From Clavelina lepadiformis (taxonomy: Eukaryota > Chordata > Ascidiacea > Aplousobranchia > Clavelinidae): 64,000 nt of DNA. Both the position numbers and the translations under genes were made by a program. How positions within the stretch are numbered: the stretch's first letter is position 1; every line of letters starts with the position of its first letter. Below are positions 1-8,404 of this stretch, in pieces. The notes under the pieces were generated by a model that was given only the letters and a program-made list of their open reading frames with translations, searched no databases and had not been told where the DNA came from. The DNA is taken from NCBI RefSeq assembly GCF_947623445.1, contig NC_135246.1:10151856-10215855 (forward strand), written 5' to 3'.

Positions 1-338
1 GATATATAGGCTAGGAATGCCTACATTCTTAGTTTGGACAGAATCATTTTACTAAAATTTATAAAACAACCACCTAAACTTTACAGCATGTTTTGAGAGT
101 AAAAGTTTCGGACAACTAATCCACGGAAAACAAATATGCGAATTCTAAATAATTTACAGCTTAGCCTGGACCTGCAATACGCTATCGCCAAAACCATATC
201 AAACCAGCCCACGTCGACGTCACATGCGCATTGGACTGCAACATTTTTCGTCTTTTTAATATCACGCATTGGTGGAGACCTCGTCACACATAAAATGTTC
301 CCGCTTAAAATTGTGTTCCTAAAAGGAAATGACTTCTC
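1..338. other. Spacer 3' of tRNA-Phe (unit 1)
   Basis: AT-rich spacer without a supported gene. It holds short open frames on both strands that recur in each unit, but they have no recognisable domain and their differences between units are not enriched at silent sites. It contains the palindromic element at 211-234. Two marker differences define the spacer haplotypes: GGACAAC versus CGATAAC near 112-118, and ACTGCAAC versus ACTACAAC near 235-242. Confidence 0.8.
211..234. promoter_or_regulatory. Palindromic CRE-like, NRF1-like and CCAAT-like cluster
   Basis: ACGTCGACGT (211-220) is a perfect palindrome. It runs into GACGTCAC, which contains a CRE half-site, then CATGCGCA, resembling an NRF1 half-site, then ATTGG, an inverted CCAAT box. 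A 28-bp stretch covering the first part is identical in the diverged duplicate at 1143-1170, whose flanks are much less alike. A regulatory role is inference; chance or recent conversion are alternatives. Confidence 0.35.
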
Positions 339-342
339 AAAA
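339..342 (-). terminator. Pol III T4 terminator of the Ile-Phe pair (unit 1)
   Basis: The minus strand reads TTTT 22 nt after the last base of Phe. Further T4 runs follow at 321-324 and 307-310 and could act as backups. Units 13 and 15 have only TTT at the first position. Unit 32 has a longer run because of an extra A on the plus strand. Confidence 0.75.
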
Positions 343-364
343 GAACGAAGTAATCGAAATTAGT

Positions 365-437
365 TGCCTCGACCCGGGATTGAACCAGGGACCTTTAGAT
401 CTTCAGTCTAACGCTCTCCCAACTGAGCTATCGAGGC
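365..437 (-). tRNA. tRNA-Phe(GAA), unit 1
   Basis: A 73-nt cloverleaf including discriminator A73. The acceptor GCCTCGA pairs fully with TCGAGGC. The D stem is GCTC/GAGC, the anticodon stem TTAGA/TCTAA, the loop CTGAAGA with anticodon GAA, and the T stem CCTGG/CCGGG. Box A is at 419-430 and box B at 376-386, with no intron and no encoded CCA. The body is like vertebrate tRNA-Phe, but the acceptor differs from the vertebrate GCCGAAA at four paired positions while staying fully paired. It lies 6 bp downstream of Ile with no T-run between, so it is probably released from an Ile-Phe precursor by RNase P and RNase Z. Confidence 0.98.
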
Positions 438-443
438 AAGCTT

Positions 444-517
444 TGGCCAATACGGGGCTCGAACCCACGACATTCGCGTTATTAGCACGACGCTCTAACC
501 AACTGAGCTAATCGGCC
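444..517 (-). tRNA. tRNA-Ile(AAT), unit 1
   Basis: A 74-nt cloverleaf: acceptor GGCCGAT/ATTGGCC (one G-U), D stem GCTC/GAGC, anticodon stem TCGTG/CGCGA, loop CTAATAA with anticodon AAT (read as IAU after editing), T stem GCGGG/CCCGT, discriminator A. This copy has C50 to U, giving a U-G wobble in the T stem. It is first in the Ile-Phe pair. The upstream flank is AT-rich, with AATTAATC about 26-33 nt before the mature 5' end. Confidence 0.97.
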
Positions 518-763
518 TCGATTGTTTGGGGTCCAAAACAACGATTAATTTCACCATTATTCCGACTTTGAAATTTTTGTTTTATTGAAGAATTTTCTGG
601 CAAATTGAGAATTTTTCTTTCAGCAATCCATTTTTCTAAGTTATCACGGCATATACCTCCCTATTAACGAACAACAATCCTTATTCTTCAAAACATTTTT
701 GTCATCAAAGCGAAAATACACTTTCTGGGCACTCACACGAAAGGTTATCCAGGTAATGTTAAG
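518..763. other. Spacer between Ile and Gly (unit 1)
   Basis: 246 bp of AT-rich sequence. It contains the 5' flank of Ile and, at its left-hand minus-strand end, the Gly trailer. I see no gene. Unit 2 lacks 7 bp near its Gly end. Units 5 and 10 lose it almost entirely with the Ile-Phe pair. Confidence 0.8.
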
Positions 764-767
764 AAAA
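764..767 (-). terminator. Pol III T4 terminator of the Glu-Gly pair (unit 1)
   Basis: The minus strand reads TTTTC directly after the Gly discriminator base, so the precursor trailer would be only a few U residues. It is present in every unit I read, including the two Ile-Phe deletion units. Confidence 0.85.
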
Positions 768-838
768 TGCATTGACCGGGAATCGAACCCGGGCCTCCCG
801 CGTGGCAGGCGAGAATTCTACCACTGAACCATCAATGC
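768..838 (-). tRNA. tRNA-Gly(GCC), unit 1
   Basis: A 71-nt cloverleaf: acceptor GCATTGA/TCAATGC fully paired, D stem GTTC/GAAT, anticodon stem CTCGC/GCGGG, loop CTGCCAC with anticodon GCC, T stem CCGGG/CCCGG, discriminator A. It differs from the human Gly-GCC I recall only by a compensated acceptor pair. It is second in the Glu-Gly pair, 7 bp after Glu. Confidence 0.98.
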
Positions 839-845
839 ATGCACT

Positions 846-917
846 TTCCCAGACCGGGAATCGAACCCGGGCCGCCTGGGTGAAAGCCAGGAATCCTGAC
901 CACTAGACCATCTGGGA
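846..917 (-). tRNA. tRNA-Glu(TTC), unit 1
   Basis: A 72-nt cloverleaf: acceptor TCCCAGA/TCTGGGA fully paired, anticodon stem CCTGG/CCAGG, loop CTTTCAC with anticodon TTC, T stem CCGGG/CCCGG, discriminator A. The box A region reads TGGTCTAGTGG and box B GGTTCGATTCC. It is first in the Glu-Gly pair. The 7-bp gap AGTGCAT contains no T-run and forms part of the palindrome TGCATGCA (836-843). Confidence 0.98.
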
Positions 918-1308
918 GCGGCGATCGATCTTTATTTGATCCAGTAAATATACTTTGACTGAAATCCGGCTCAAGGGATCATGACCCAATTTTAAAAAAA
1001 TTGGCTTTTCAATGCAAAGTACATTTAACTAAGAAGCTACTGTCGTAGAACCACTTCACGAGCCTCCATGAATATTCGCTTGCAAGAAGATCTAGGCTAA
1101 GAATGCCTACATTCTCAGTTTGACAGAATTACAAAATAATAACAAACCAGCCCACGTCGACGTCACATGCACATTGCACTTCGAAATTTTTCATCCAGTA
1201 GATATGACGCATTGGTTGCGAAATCGTCATAAACACAGTGTTTCCAGCTAAAAAATATGTTCCTAATGCGAACTGACACCTCAACAAAACAAAGTGAACG
1301 AAATTAGT
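918..1308. other. Spacer upstream of Glu (unit 1)
   Basis: AT-rich. The part next to Glu holds the TATA-like element. From about 1015 it is a diverged duplicate of the spacer around the unit boundary and 3' of Phe. I see no gene. Confidence 0.8.
945..952 (-). promoter_or_regulatory. TATA-like element upstream of Glu-Gly
   Basis: The minus strand reads TATATTTA 28-35 nt before the mature Glu 5' end. That is about where TFIIIB-bound TATA elements sit upstream of pol III genes that use them. It looks unchanged in all units. Its role is inferred from position alone. Confidence 0.4.
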
Positions 1309-1344
1309 TGCCTCGACACGCGATTGAACCAGGGACCATTGAAC
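1015..1344. repeat. Diverged internal duplicate of the Phe-flanking spacer
   Basis: The block matches 1337-1408 plus the following spacer up to the middle of Phe. Shared landmarks in order are AAGAAGCTACT, TCACGAGCCT, TAGGCTA(A/G)GAATGCC, ACATTCT, the 28-bp palindrome tract, GACGCATTGG, TGTTCCTAA, GAAATTAGTTGCCTCGAC. It lacks about 140 bp of the other copy, between 'acagaatta' and 'caaaccagccc'. Present in all 46 units, so it predates the amplification. Confidence 0.85.
1309..1344 (-). pseudogene. 3' half-copy of tRNA-Phe (unit 1; one per unit)
   Basis: The minus-strand 3' acceptor strand and discriminator are intact, and the T loop TTCAATC is kept, but the T stem has two mismatches. The 5' half, with the D arm and anticodon, is missing. 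It cannot fold as a tRNA. An equivalent lies in every unit, about 464 bp to the left of the next unit's real Phe. It marks the end of the internal duplicate. Confidence 0.85.
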
Positions 1345-1772
1345 ATTAAACCAAGAAGCTACTATCGCAAAACTACGTCACGAGCCTTCCTCAATTTTGG
1401 CTTGCAACGATATATAGGCTAGGAATGCCTACATTCTTAGTTTGGACAGAATCATTTTACTAAAATTTATAAAACAACCACCTAAACTTTACAGCATGTT
1501 TTGAGAGTAAAAGTTTCCGATAACTAAACCACGGAAAACAAATATGCGACTTCTAAATAATTTACAGCTTAGCCTGGACCTGCAATACGCTATCGCCAAA
1601 ACCATATCAAACCAGCCCACGTCGACGTCACATGCGCATTGGACTACAACATTTTTCGTCTTTTTAATATCACGCATTGGTGGAGACCTCGTCACACATA
1701 AAATGTTCCCGCTTAAAATTGTGTTCCTAAAAGGAAATGACTTCTCAAAAGAACGAAGTAATCGAAATTAGT

Positions 1773-1845
1773 TGCCTCGACCCGGGATTGAACCAGGGAC
1801 CTTTAGATCTTCAGTCTAACGCTCTCCCAACTGAGCTATCGAGGC
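1773..1845 (-). tRNA. tRNA-Phe(GAA), unit 2
   Basis: Reads as consensus; haplotype B spacer. Confidence 0.97.
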
Positions 1846-1851
1846 AAGCTT

Positions 1852-1925
1852 TGGCCAATACGGGGCTCGAACCCGCGACATTCGCGTTATTAGCACGACG
1901 CTCTAACCAACTGAGCTAATCGGCC
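1852..1925 (-). tRNA. tRNA-Ile(AAT), unit 2
   Basis: Reads as consensus. Confidence 0.97.
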
Positions 1926-2168
1926 TCGATTGTTTGGGGTCCAAAACAACGATTAATTTCCCCATTATTCCGACTTTGAAATTTTTGTTTTATTGAAGAA
2001 TTTTCTGGCAAATTGAGAATTTTTCTTTCAGTAATCTATTTCTCTAAGTTATCACGGCATATACCTCCCTATTAACGAACAACAATCCTTATTATTCAAA
2101 ACATTTTTGTCATCAAAGCGAAAATACACTTTCTGGGCACTCACACGAAAGGTGTAATGTTAAGAAAA

Positions 2169-2239
2169 TGCATTGACCGGGAATCGAACCCGGGCCTCCC
2201 GCGTGGCAGGCGAGAATTCTACCACTGAACCATCAATGC
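2169..2239 (-). tRNA. tRNA-Gly(GCC), unit 2
   Basis: Reads as consensus. The downstream spacer lacks 7 bp, making this unit 1,401 bp, but the T4 terminator is kept. Confidence 0.97.
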
Positions 2240-2246
2240 ATGCACT

Positions 2247-2318
2247 TTCCCAGACCGGGAATCGAACCCGGGCCGCCTGGGTGAAAGCCAGGAATCCTGA
2301 CCACTAGACCATCTGGGA
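2247..2318 (-). tRNA. tRNA-Glu(TTC), unit 2
   Basis: Reads as consensus. Confidence 0.97.
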
Positions 2319-3173
2319 GCGGCGATCGATCTTTATTTGATCCAGTAAATATACTTTGACTGAAATCCGGCTCAAGGGATCATGACCCAATTTTAAAAAA
2401 ATAGGCTTTTCAATGCAAAGTACATTTAACTAAGAAGCTACTGTCGTAGAACCACTTCACGAGCCTCCATGAATATTCGCTTGCAAGAAGATCTAGGCTA
2501 AGAATGCCTACATTCTCAGTTTGACAGAATTACAAAATAATAACAAACCAGCCCACGTCGACGTCACATGCACATTGCACTTCGAAATTTTTCATCCAGT
2601 AGATATGACGCATTGGTTGCGAAATCGTCATAAACACAGTGTTTCCAGCTAAAAAATATGTTCCTAATGCGAACTGACACCTCAACAAAACAAAGTGAAC
2701 GAAATTAGTTGCCTCGACACGCGATTGAACCAGGGACCATTGAACATTAAACCAAGAAGCTACTATCGCAAAACTACGTCACGAGCCTTCCTCAATTTTG
2801 GCTTGCAACGATATATAGGCTAGGAATGCCTACATTCTTAGTTTGGACAGAATCATTTTACTAAAATTTATAAAACAACCACCTAAACTTTACAGCATGT
2901 TTTGAGAGTAAAAGTTTCCGATAACTAAACCACGGAAAACAAATATGCGACTTCTAAATAATTTACAGCTTAGCCTGGACCTGCAATACGCTATCGCCAA
3001 AACCATATCAAACCAGCCCACGTCGACGTCACATGCGCATTGGACTACAACATTTTTCGTCTTTTTAATATCACGCATTGGTGGAGACCTCGTCACACAT
3101 AAAATGTTCCCGCTTAAAATTGTGTTCCTAAAAGGAAATGACTTCTCAAAAGAACGAAGTAATCGAAATTAGT

Positions 3174-3246
3174 TGCCTCGACCCGGGATTGAACCAGGGA
3201 CCTTTAGATCTTCAGTCTAACGCTCTCCCAACTGAGCTATCGAGGC
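3174..3246 (-). tRNA. tRNA-Phe(GAA), unit 3
   Basis: Reads as consensus; haplotype B. Confidence 0.97.
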
Positions 3247-3252
3247 AAGCTT

Positions 3253-3326
3253 TGGCCAATACGGGGCTCGAACCCGCGACATTCGCGTTATTAGCACGAC
3301 GCTCTAACCAACTGAGCTAATCGGCC
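3253..3326 (-). tRNA. tRNA-Ile(AAT), unit 3
   Basis: Reads as consensus. Confidence 0.97.
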
Positions 3327-3576
3327 TCGTTTGTTTGGGGTCCAAAACAACGATTAATTTCCCCATTATTCCGACTTTGAAATTTTTGTTTTATTGAATA
3401 ATTTTCTGGCAAATTGAGAATTTTTCTTTCAGTAATCTATTTCTCTAAGTTATCACGGCATATACCTCCCTATTAACGAACAACAATCCTTATTATTCAA
3501 AACATTTTTGTCATCAAAGCGAAAATACACTTTCTGGGCACTCACACGAAAGTTTATCCAGGTAATGTTAAGAAAA

Positions 3577-3647
3577 TGCATTGACCGGGAATCGAACCCG
3601 GGCCTCCCGCGTGGCAGGCGAGAATTCTACCACTGAACCATCAATGC
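3577..3647 (-). tRNA. tRNA-Gly(GCC), unit 3
   Basis: Reads as consensus. Confidence 0.97.
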
Positions 3648-3654
3648 ATGCACT

Positions 3655-3726
3655 TTCCCAGACCGGGAATCGAACCCGGGCCGCCTGGGTGAAAGCCAGG
3701 AATCCTGACCACTAGACCATCTGGGA
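3655..3726 (-). tRNA. tRNA-Glu(TTC), unit 3
   Basis: Reads as consensus. Confidence 0.97.
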
Positions 3727-4581
3727 GCGGCGATCGATCTTTATTTGATCCAGTAAATATACTTTGACTGAAATCCGGCTCAAGGGATCATGAGCCAATT
3801 TTAAAAAAATAGGCTTTTCAATGCAAAGTACATTTAACTAAGAAGCTACTGTCGTAGAACCACTTCACGAGCCTCCATCAATATTCGCTTGCAACGAGAT
3901 CTAGGCTAAGAATGCCTACATTCTCAGTTTGACAGAATTACAAAATAATAACAAACCAGCCCACGTCGACGTCACATGCACATTGCACTTCGACATTTTT
4001 CATCCAGTAGATATGACGCATTGGTTGCGAAATCGTCATAAACACAGTGTTTCCAGCTGAAAAATGTGTTCCTAATGCGAACTGACACCTCAACAAAACA
4101 AAGTGAACGTTATTAGTTGCCTCGACACGCGATTGAACCAGGGACCATTGAACATTAAACCAAGAAGCTACTATCGCAAAACTACATCACGAGCCTTCCT
4201 CAATTTTGGCTTGCAACGATATATAGGCTAGGAATGCCTACATTCTTAGTTTGGACAGAATCATTTTACTAAAATTTATAAAACAACCACCTAAACTTTA
4301 CAGCATGTTTTGAGAGTAAAAGTTTCGGACAACTAATCCACGGAAAACAAATATGCGACTTCTAAATAATTTACAGCTTAGCCTGGACCTGCAATCCGCT
4401 ATCGCCAAAACCATATCAAACCAGCCCACGTCGACGTCACATGCGCATTGGACTGCAACATTTTTCGTCTTTTTAATATCACGCATTGGTTGAGACCTCG
4501 TCACACATAAAATGTTCCCGCTTAAAATTGTGTTCCTTAAAGGAAATGACTTCTCAAAAGAACGAAGTAATCGAAATTAGT

Positions 4582-4654
4582 TGCCTCGACCCGGGATTGA
4601 ACCAGGGACCTTTAGATCTTCAGTCTAACGCTCTCCCAACTGAGCTATCGAGGC
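4582..4654 (-). tRNA. tRNA-Phe(GAA), unit 4
   Basis: Reads as consensus; haplotype A. Confidence 0.97.
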
Positions 4655-4660
4655 AAGCTT

Positions 4661-4734
4661 TGGCCAATACGGGGCTCGAACCCGCGACATTCGCGTTATT
4701 AGCACGACGCTCTAACCAACTGAGCTAATCGGCC
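4661..4734 (-). tRNA. tRNA-Ile(AAT), unit 4
   Basis: Reads as consensus. Confidence 0.97.
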
Positions 4735-4984
4735 TCGATTGTTTGGGGTCCAAAACAACGATTAATTTCACCATTATTCCGACTTTGAAATTTTTGTTTT
4801 ATTGAAGAATTTTCTGGCAAATTGAGAATTTTTCTTTCAGCAATCCATTTTTCTAAGTTATCACGGCATATACCTCCCTATTAACGAACAACAATCCTTA
4901 TTCTTCAAAACATTTTTGTCATCAAAGCGAAAATACACTTTCTGGGCACTCACACGAAAGGTTATCCAGGTAATGTTAAGAAAA

Positions 4985-5055
4985 TGCATTGACCGGGAAT
5001 CGAACCCGGGCCTCCCGCGTGGCAGGCGAGAATTCTACCACTGAACCATCAATGC
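4985..5055 (-). tRNA. tRNA-Gly(GCC), unit 4
   Basis: Reads as consensus. Confidence 0.97.
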
Positions 5056-5062
5056 ATGCACT

Positions 5063-5134
5063 TTCCCAGACCGGGAATCGAACCCGGGCCGCCTGGGTGA
5101 AAGCCAGGAATCCTGACCACTAGACCATCTGGGA
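5063..5134 (-). tRNA. tRNA-Glu(TTC), unit 4
   Basis: Reads as consensus. Confidence 0.97.
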
Positions 5135-5990
5135 GCGGCGATCGATCTTTATTTGATCCAGTAAATATACTTTGACTGAAATCCGGCTCAAGTTATCATG
5201 ACCCAATTTTAAAAAAATAGGCTTTTTAATGCAAAGTACATTTAACTAAGAAGCTACTGTCGTAGAACCACTTCACGAGCCTCCATGAATATTCGCTTGC
5301 AAGAAGATCTAGGCTAAGAATGCTTACATTCTCAGTTTGACAGAATTACAAAATAATAACAAACCAGCCCACGTCGACGTCACATGCACATTGCACTTCG
5401 AAATTTTTCATCCAGTAGATATGACGCATTGGTTGCGAAATCGTCATAAACACAGTGTTTCCAGCTAAAAAAATATGTTCCTAATGCGAACTGACACCTC
5501 AACAAAACAAAGTGAACGAAATTATTTGCCTCGACACGCGATTGAACCAGGGACCATTGAACATTAAACCAAGAAGCTACTATCGCAAAACTACATCACG
5601 AGCCTTCCTCAATTTTGGCTTGCAACGATATATAGGCTAGGAATGCCTACATTCTTAGTTTGGACAGAATCAATTTACTAAAATTTATAAAACAACCACC
5701 TAAACTTTACAGCATGTTTTGAGAGTAAAAGTTTCCGATAACTAATCCACGGAAAACAAATATGCGACTTCTAAATAATTTACAGCTTAGCCTGGACCTG
5801 CAATACGCTATCGCCAAAACCATATCAAACCAGCCAAGGTCGACGTCACATGCGCATTGGACTACAACATTTTTCGTCTTTTTAATATTACGCATTGGTG
5901 GAGACCTCGTCACACATAAAATGTTTCCGCTTAAAATTGTGTTCCTAAAAGGAAATGACTTCTCAAAAGAACGAAGTAATGTTAAGAAAA

Positions 5991-6061
5991 TGCATTGACC
6001 GGGAATCGAACCCGGGCCTCCCGCGTGGCAGGCGAGAATTCTACCACTGAACCATCAATGC
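5991..6061 (-). tRNA. tRNA-Gly(GCC), unit 5
   Basis: Reads as consensus, in the unit lacking Ile and Phe. Confidence 0.97.
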
Positions 6062-6068
6062 ATGCACT

Positions 6069-6140
6069 TTCCCAGACCGGGAATCGAACCCGGGCCGCCT
6101 GGGTGAAAGCCAGGAATCCTGACCACTAGACCATCTGGGA
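6069..6140 (-). tRNA. tRNA-Glu(TTC), unit 5
   Basis: Reads as consensus. Confidence 0.97.
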
Positions 6141-6996
6141 GCGGCGATCGATCTTTATTTGATCCAGTAAATATACTTTGACTGAAATCCGGCTCAAGGT
6201 ATCATGACCCAATTTTTAAAAAATAGGCTTTTCAATGCAAAGTACATTTAACTAAGAAGCTACTGTCGTAGAACCACTTCACGAGCCTCCATGAATATTC
6301 GCTTGCAAGAAGATCTAGGCTAAGAATGCCTAAATTCTCAGTTTGACAGAATTACAAAATAATAACAAACCAGCCCACGTCGACGTCACATGCACATTGG
6401 ACTTCGAAATTTTTCATCCAGTAGATATGACGCATTGGTTGCGAAATCGTCATAAACACAGTGTTTCCAGCTAAAAAAATATGTTCTTAATGCGAACTGA
6501 CACCTCAACAAAACAAAGTGAACGAAATTAGTTGCCTCGACACGCGATTGAACCAGGGACCATTGAACATTAAACCAAGAAGCTACTATCGCAAAACTAC
6601 ATCACGAGCCTTCCTCAATTTTGGCTTGCAACGATATATAGGCTAGGAATGACTACATTCTTAGTTTGGACAGAATCATTTTACTAAAATTTATAAAACA
6701 ACCACCTAAACTTTACAGCATGTTTTGAGAGTAAAAGTTTCGGACAACTAATCCACGGAAAACAAATATGCGACTTCTAAATAATTTACAGCTTAGCCTG
6801 GACCTGCAATACGCTATCGCCAAAACCATATCAAACCAGCCCACGTCGACGTCACATGCACATTGGACTGCAACATTTTTCGTCTTTTTAATATCACGCA
6901 TTGGTGGAGACCTCGTCACACATAAAATGTTCCCGCTTAAAATTGTGTTCCTAAAAGGAAATGACTTCTCAAAAGAACGAAGTAGTCGAAATTAGT

Positions 6997-7069
6997 TGCC
7001 TCGTCTCGAGATTGAACCAGGGACCTTTAGATCTTCAGTCTAACGCTCTCCCAACTGAGCTATCGAGGC
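6997..7069 (-). tRNA. tRNA-Phe(GAA), unit 6, weakened
   Basis: The T-stem 3' strand is TCGAG instead of CCGGG, giving a C50-A64 mismatch, a G53-U61 wobble and loss of the box B base C61. U66 to A also gives an A7-A66 mismatch in the acceptor. Likely poor or inactive. Haplotype A. Confidence 0.75.
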
Positions 7070-7075
7070 AAGCTT

Positions 7076-7149
7076 TGGCTAATACGGGGCTCGAACCCGC
7101 GACATTCGCGTTATTAGCACGACGCTCTAACCAACTGAGCTAATCGGCT
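7076..7149 (-). tRNA. tRNA-Ile(AAT), unit 6, probably defective
   Basis: G1 to A gives A1-C72, and G69 to A gives C4-A69. Two acceptor mismatches, including the terminal pair, should hamper RNase P processing and charging. The anticodon arm is intact. Confidence 0.7.
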
Positions 7150-7399
7150 TCGATTGTTTGGGGTCCAAAACAACGATTAATTTCACCATTATTCCGACTT
7201 TGAAATTTTTGTTTTATTGAAGAATTTTCTGGCAAATTGAGAATTTTTCTTTCAGCAATCCATTTCTCTAAGTTATCACGGCATATACCTCCCTATTAAC
7301 GAACAACAATCCTTATTCTTCAAAACATTTTTGTCATCAAAGCTAAAATACACTTTCTGGGCACTCACACGAAAGGTTATCCAGGTAATGTTAAGAAAA

Positions 7400-7470
7400 T
7401 GCATTGACCGGGAATCGAACCCGGGCCTCCCGCGTGGCAGGCGAGAATTCTACCACTGAACCATCAATGC
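7400..7470 (-). tRNA. tRNA-Gly(GCC), unit 6
   Basis: Reads as consensus. Confidence 0.97.
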
Positions 7471-7477
7471 ATGCACT

Positions 7478-7549
7478 TTCCCAGACCGGGAATCGAACCC
7501 GGGCCGCCTGGGTGAAAGCCAGGAATCCTGACCACTAGACCATCTGGGA
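7478..7549 (-). tRNA. tRNA-Glu(TTC), unit 6
   Basis: Reads as consensus. Confidence 0.97.
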
Positions 7550-8404
7550 GCGGCGATCGATCTTTATTTGATCCAGTAAATATACTTTGACTGAAATCCG
7601 GCTCAAGGGATCATGACCCAATTTTAAAAAAATAGGCTTTTCAATGCAAAGTACATTTAACTAAGAAGCTACTGTCGTAGAACCACTTCACGAGCCTCCA
7701 TCAATATTCGCTTGCAACAAGATCTAGGCTACGAATGCCTACATTCTCAGTTTGACAGAATTACAAAATAATAACAAACCAGCCCACGTCGACGTCACAT
7801 GCACATTGCACTTCGACATTTTTCATCCAGTAGATATGACGCATTGGTTGCGAAATCGTCATAAACACAGTGTTTCCAGCTGAAAAATGTGTTCCTAATG
7901 CGAACTGACACCTCAACAAAACAAAGTGAACGAAATTAGTTGCCTCAACACGCGATTGAACCAGGGACCATTGAACATTAAACCAAGAAAGTATTATCGC
8001 AAAACTACATCACGAGCCTTCCTCAATTTTGGCTTGCAACGATATATAGGCTAGGAATGCCTACATTCTTAGTTTGGACAGAATCATTTTACTAAAATTT
8101 ATAAAACAACCACCTAAACTTTACAGCATGTTTTGAGAGTAAAATTTTCGGACAACTAATCCACGGAAAACAAATATGCGACTTCTAAATAATTTACAGC
8201 TTAGCCTGGACCTGCAATCCGCTATCGCCAAAACCATATCAAACCAGCCCACGTCGACGTCACATGCGCATTGGACTGCAACATTTTTCGTCTTTTTAAT
8301 ATCACGCATTGGTGGAGACCTCGTCACACATAAAATGTTCCCGCTTAAAATTGTTTTCCTAAAAGGAAATGACTTCTCAAAAGAACGAAGTAGTCGAAAC
8401 TAGT

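Larger units (their letters stand above)
1..1408 (-). repeat. Array unit 1 (type unit, haplotype A)
   Basis: Described as the model for the others. Minus-strand order is TATA-like element, Glu, 7-bp gap, Gly, T4 terminator, 246-bp spacer, Ile, 6-bp gap, Phe, 22-bp trailer, T4 terminator, spacer. The Phe 3' half-copy lies upstream of Glu. The unit start was set at the window start and has no biological meaning. Confidence 0.97.
5627..6632 (-). repeat. Short unit 5, Ile-Phe pair deleted
   Basis: The Phe-side spacer runs straight into the Gly trailer at about 5978. Full units carry GTAAT at both deletion edges (350-354 and 753-757 in unit 1) and only one copy remains here, giving a 403-bp loss. 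Glu-Gly and its terminator are kept. Haplotype B. Confidence 0.95.

Noticed and set aside
81-287. 68-codon minus-strand open frame in the same spacer
   Set aside because: It lies antisense to the frame above with no supporting feature. Differences between units follow the A/B haplotypes, with no sign of protein-level constraint.
136-363. 75-codon plus-strand open frame beginning MRLLNNLQLS or similar, one per unit
   Set aside because: No domain or signal is recognisable. It overlaps a minus-strand frame and the pol III terminator, and is conserved only as part of the homogenised unit. In units 5 and 10 the end simply runs into the Gly trailer.
438-443. An intron or long leader between Ile and Phe
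   Set aside because: The 6 bp lie between two complete cloverleaves, and both anticodon loops are continuous.
329-511. 60-codon plus-strand frame (MTSQKNEV...)
   Set aside because: It is antisense to tRNA-Phe and tRNA-Ile. The apparent conservation is that of the tRNA genes; such frames are a common false protein call.
1309-1344. A fifth functional tRNA gene per unit
   Set aside because: Only the 3' half is present; there is no anticodon arm or D arm and the T stem is mismatched.
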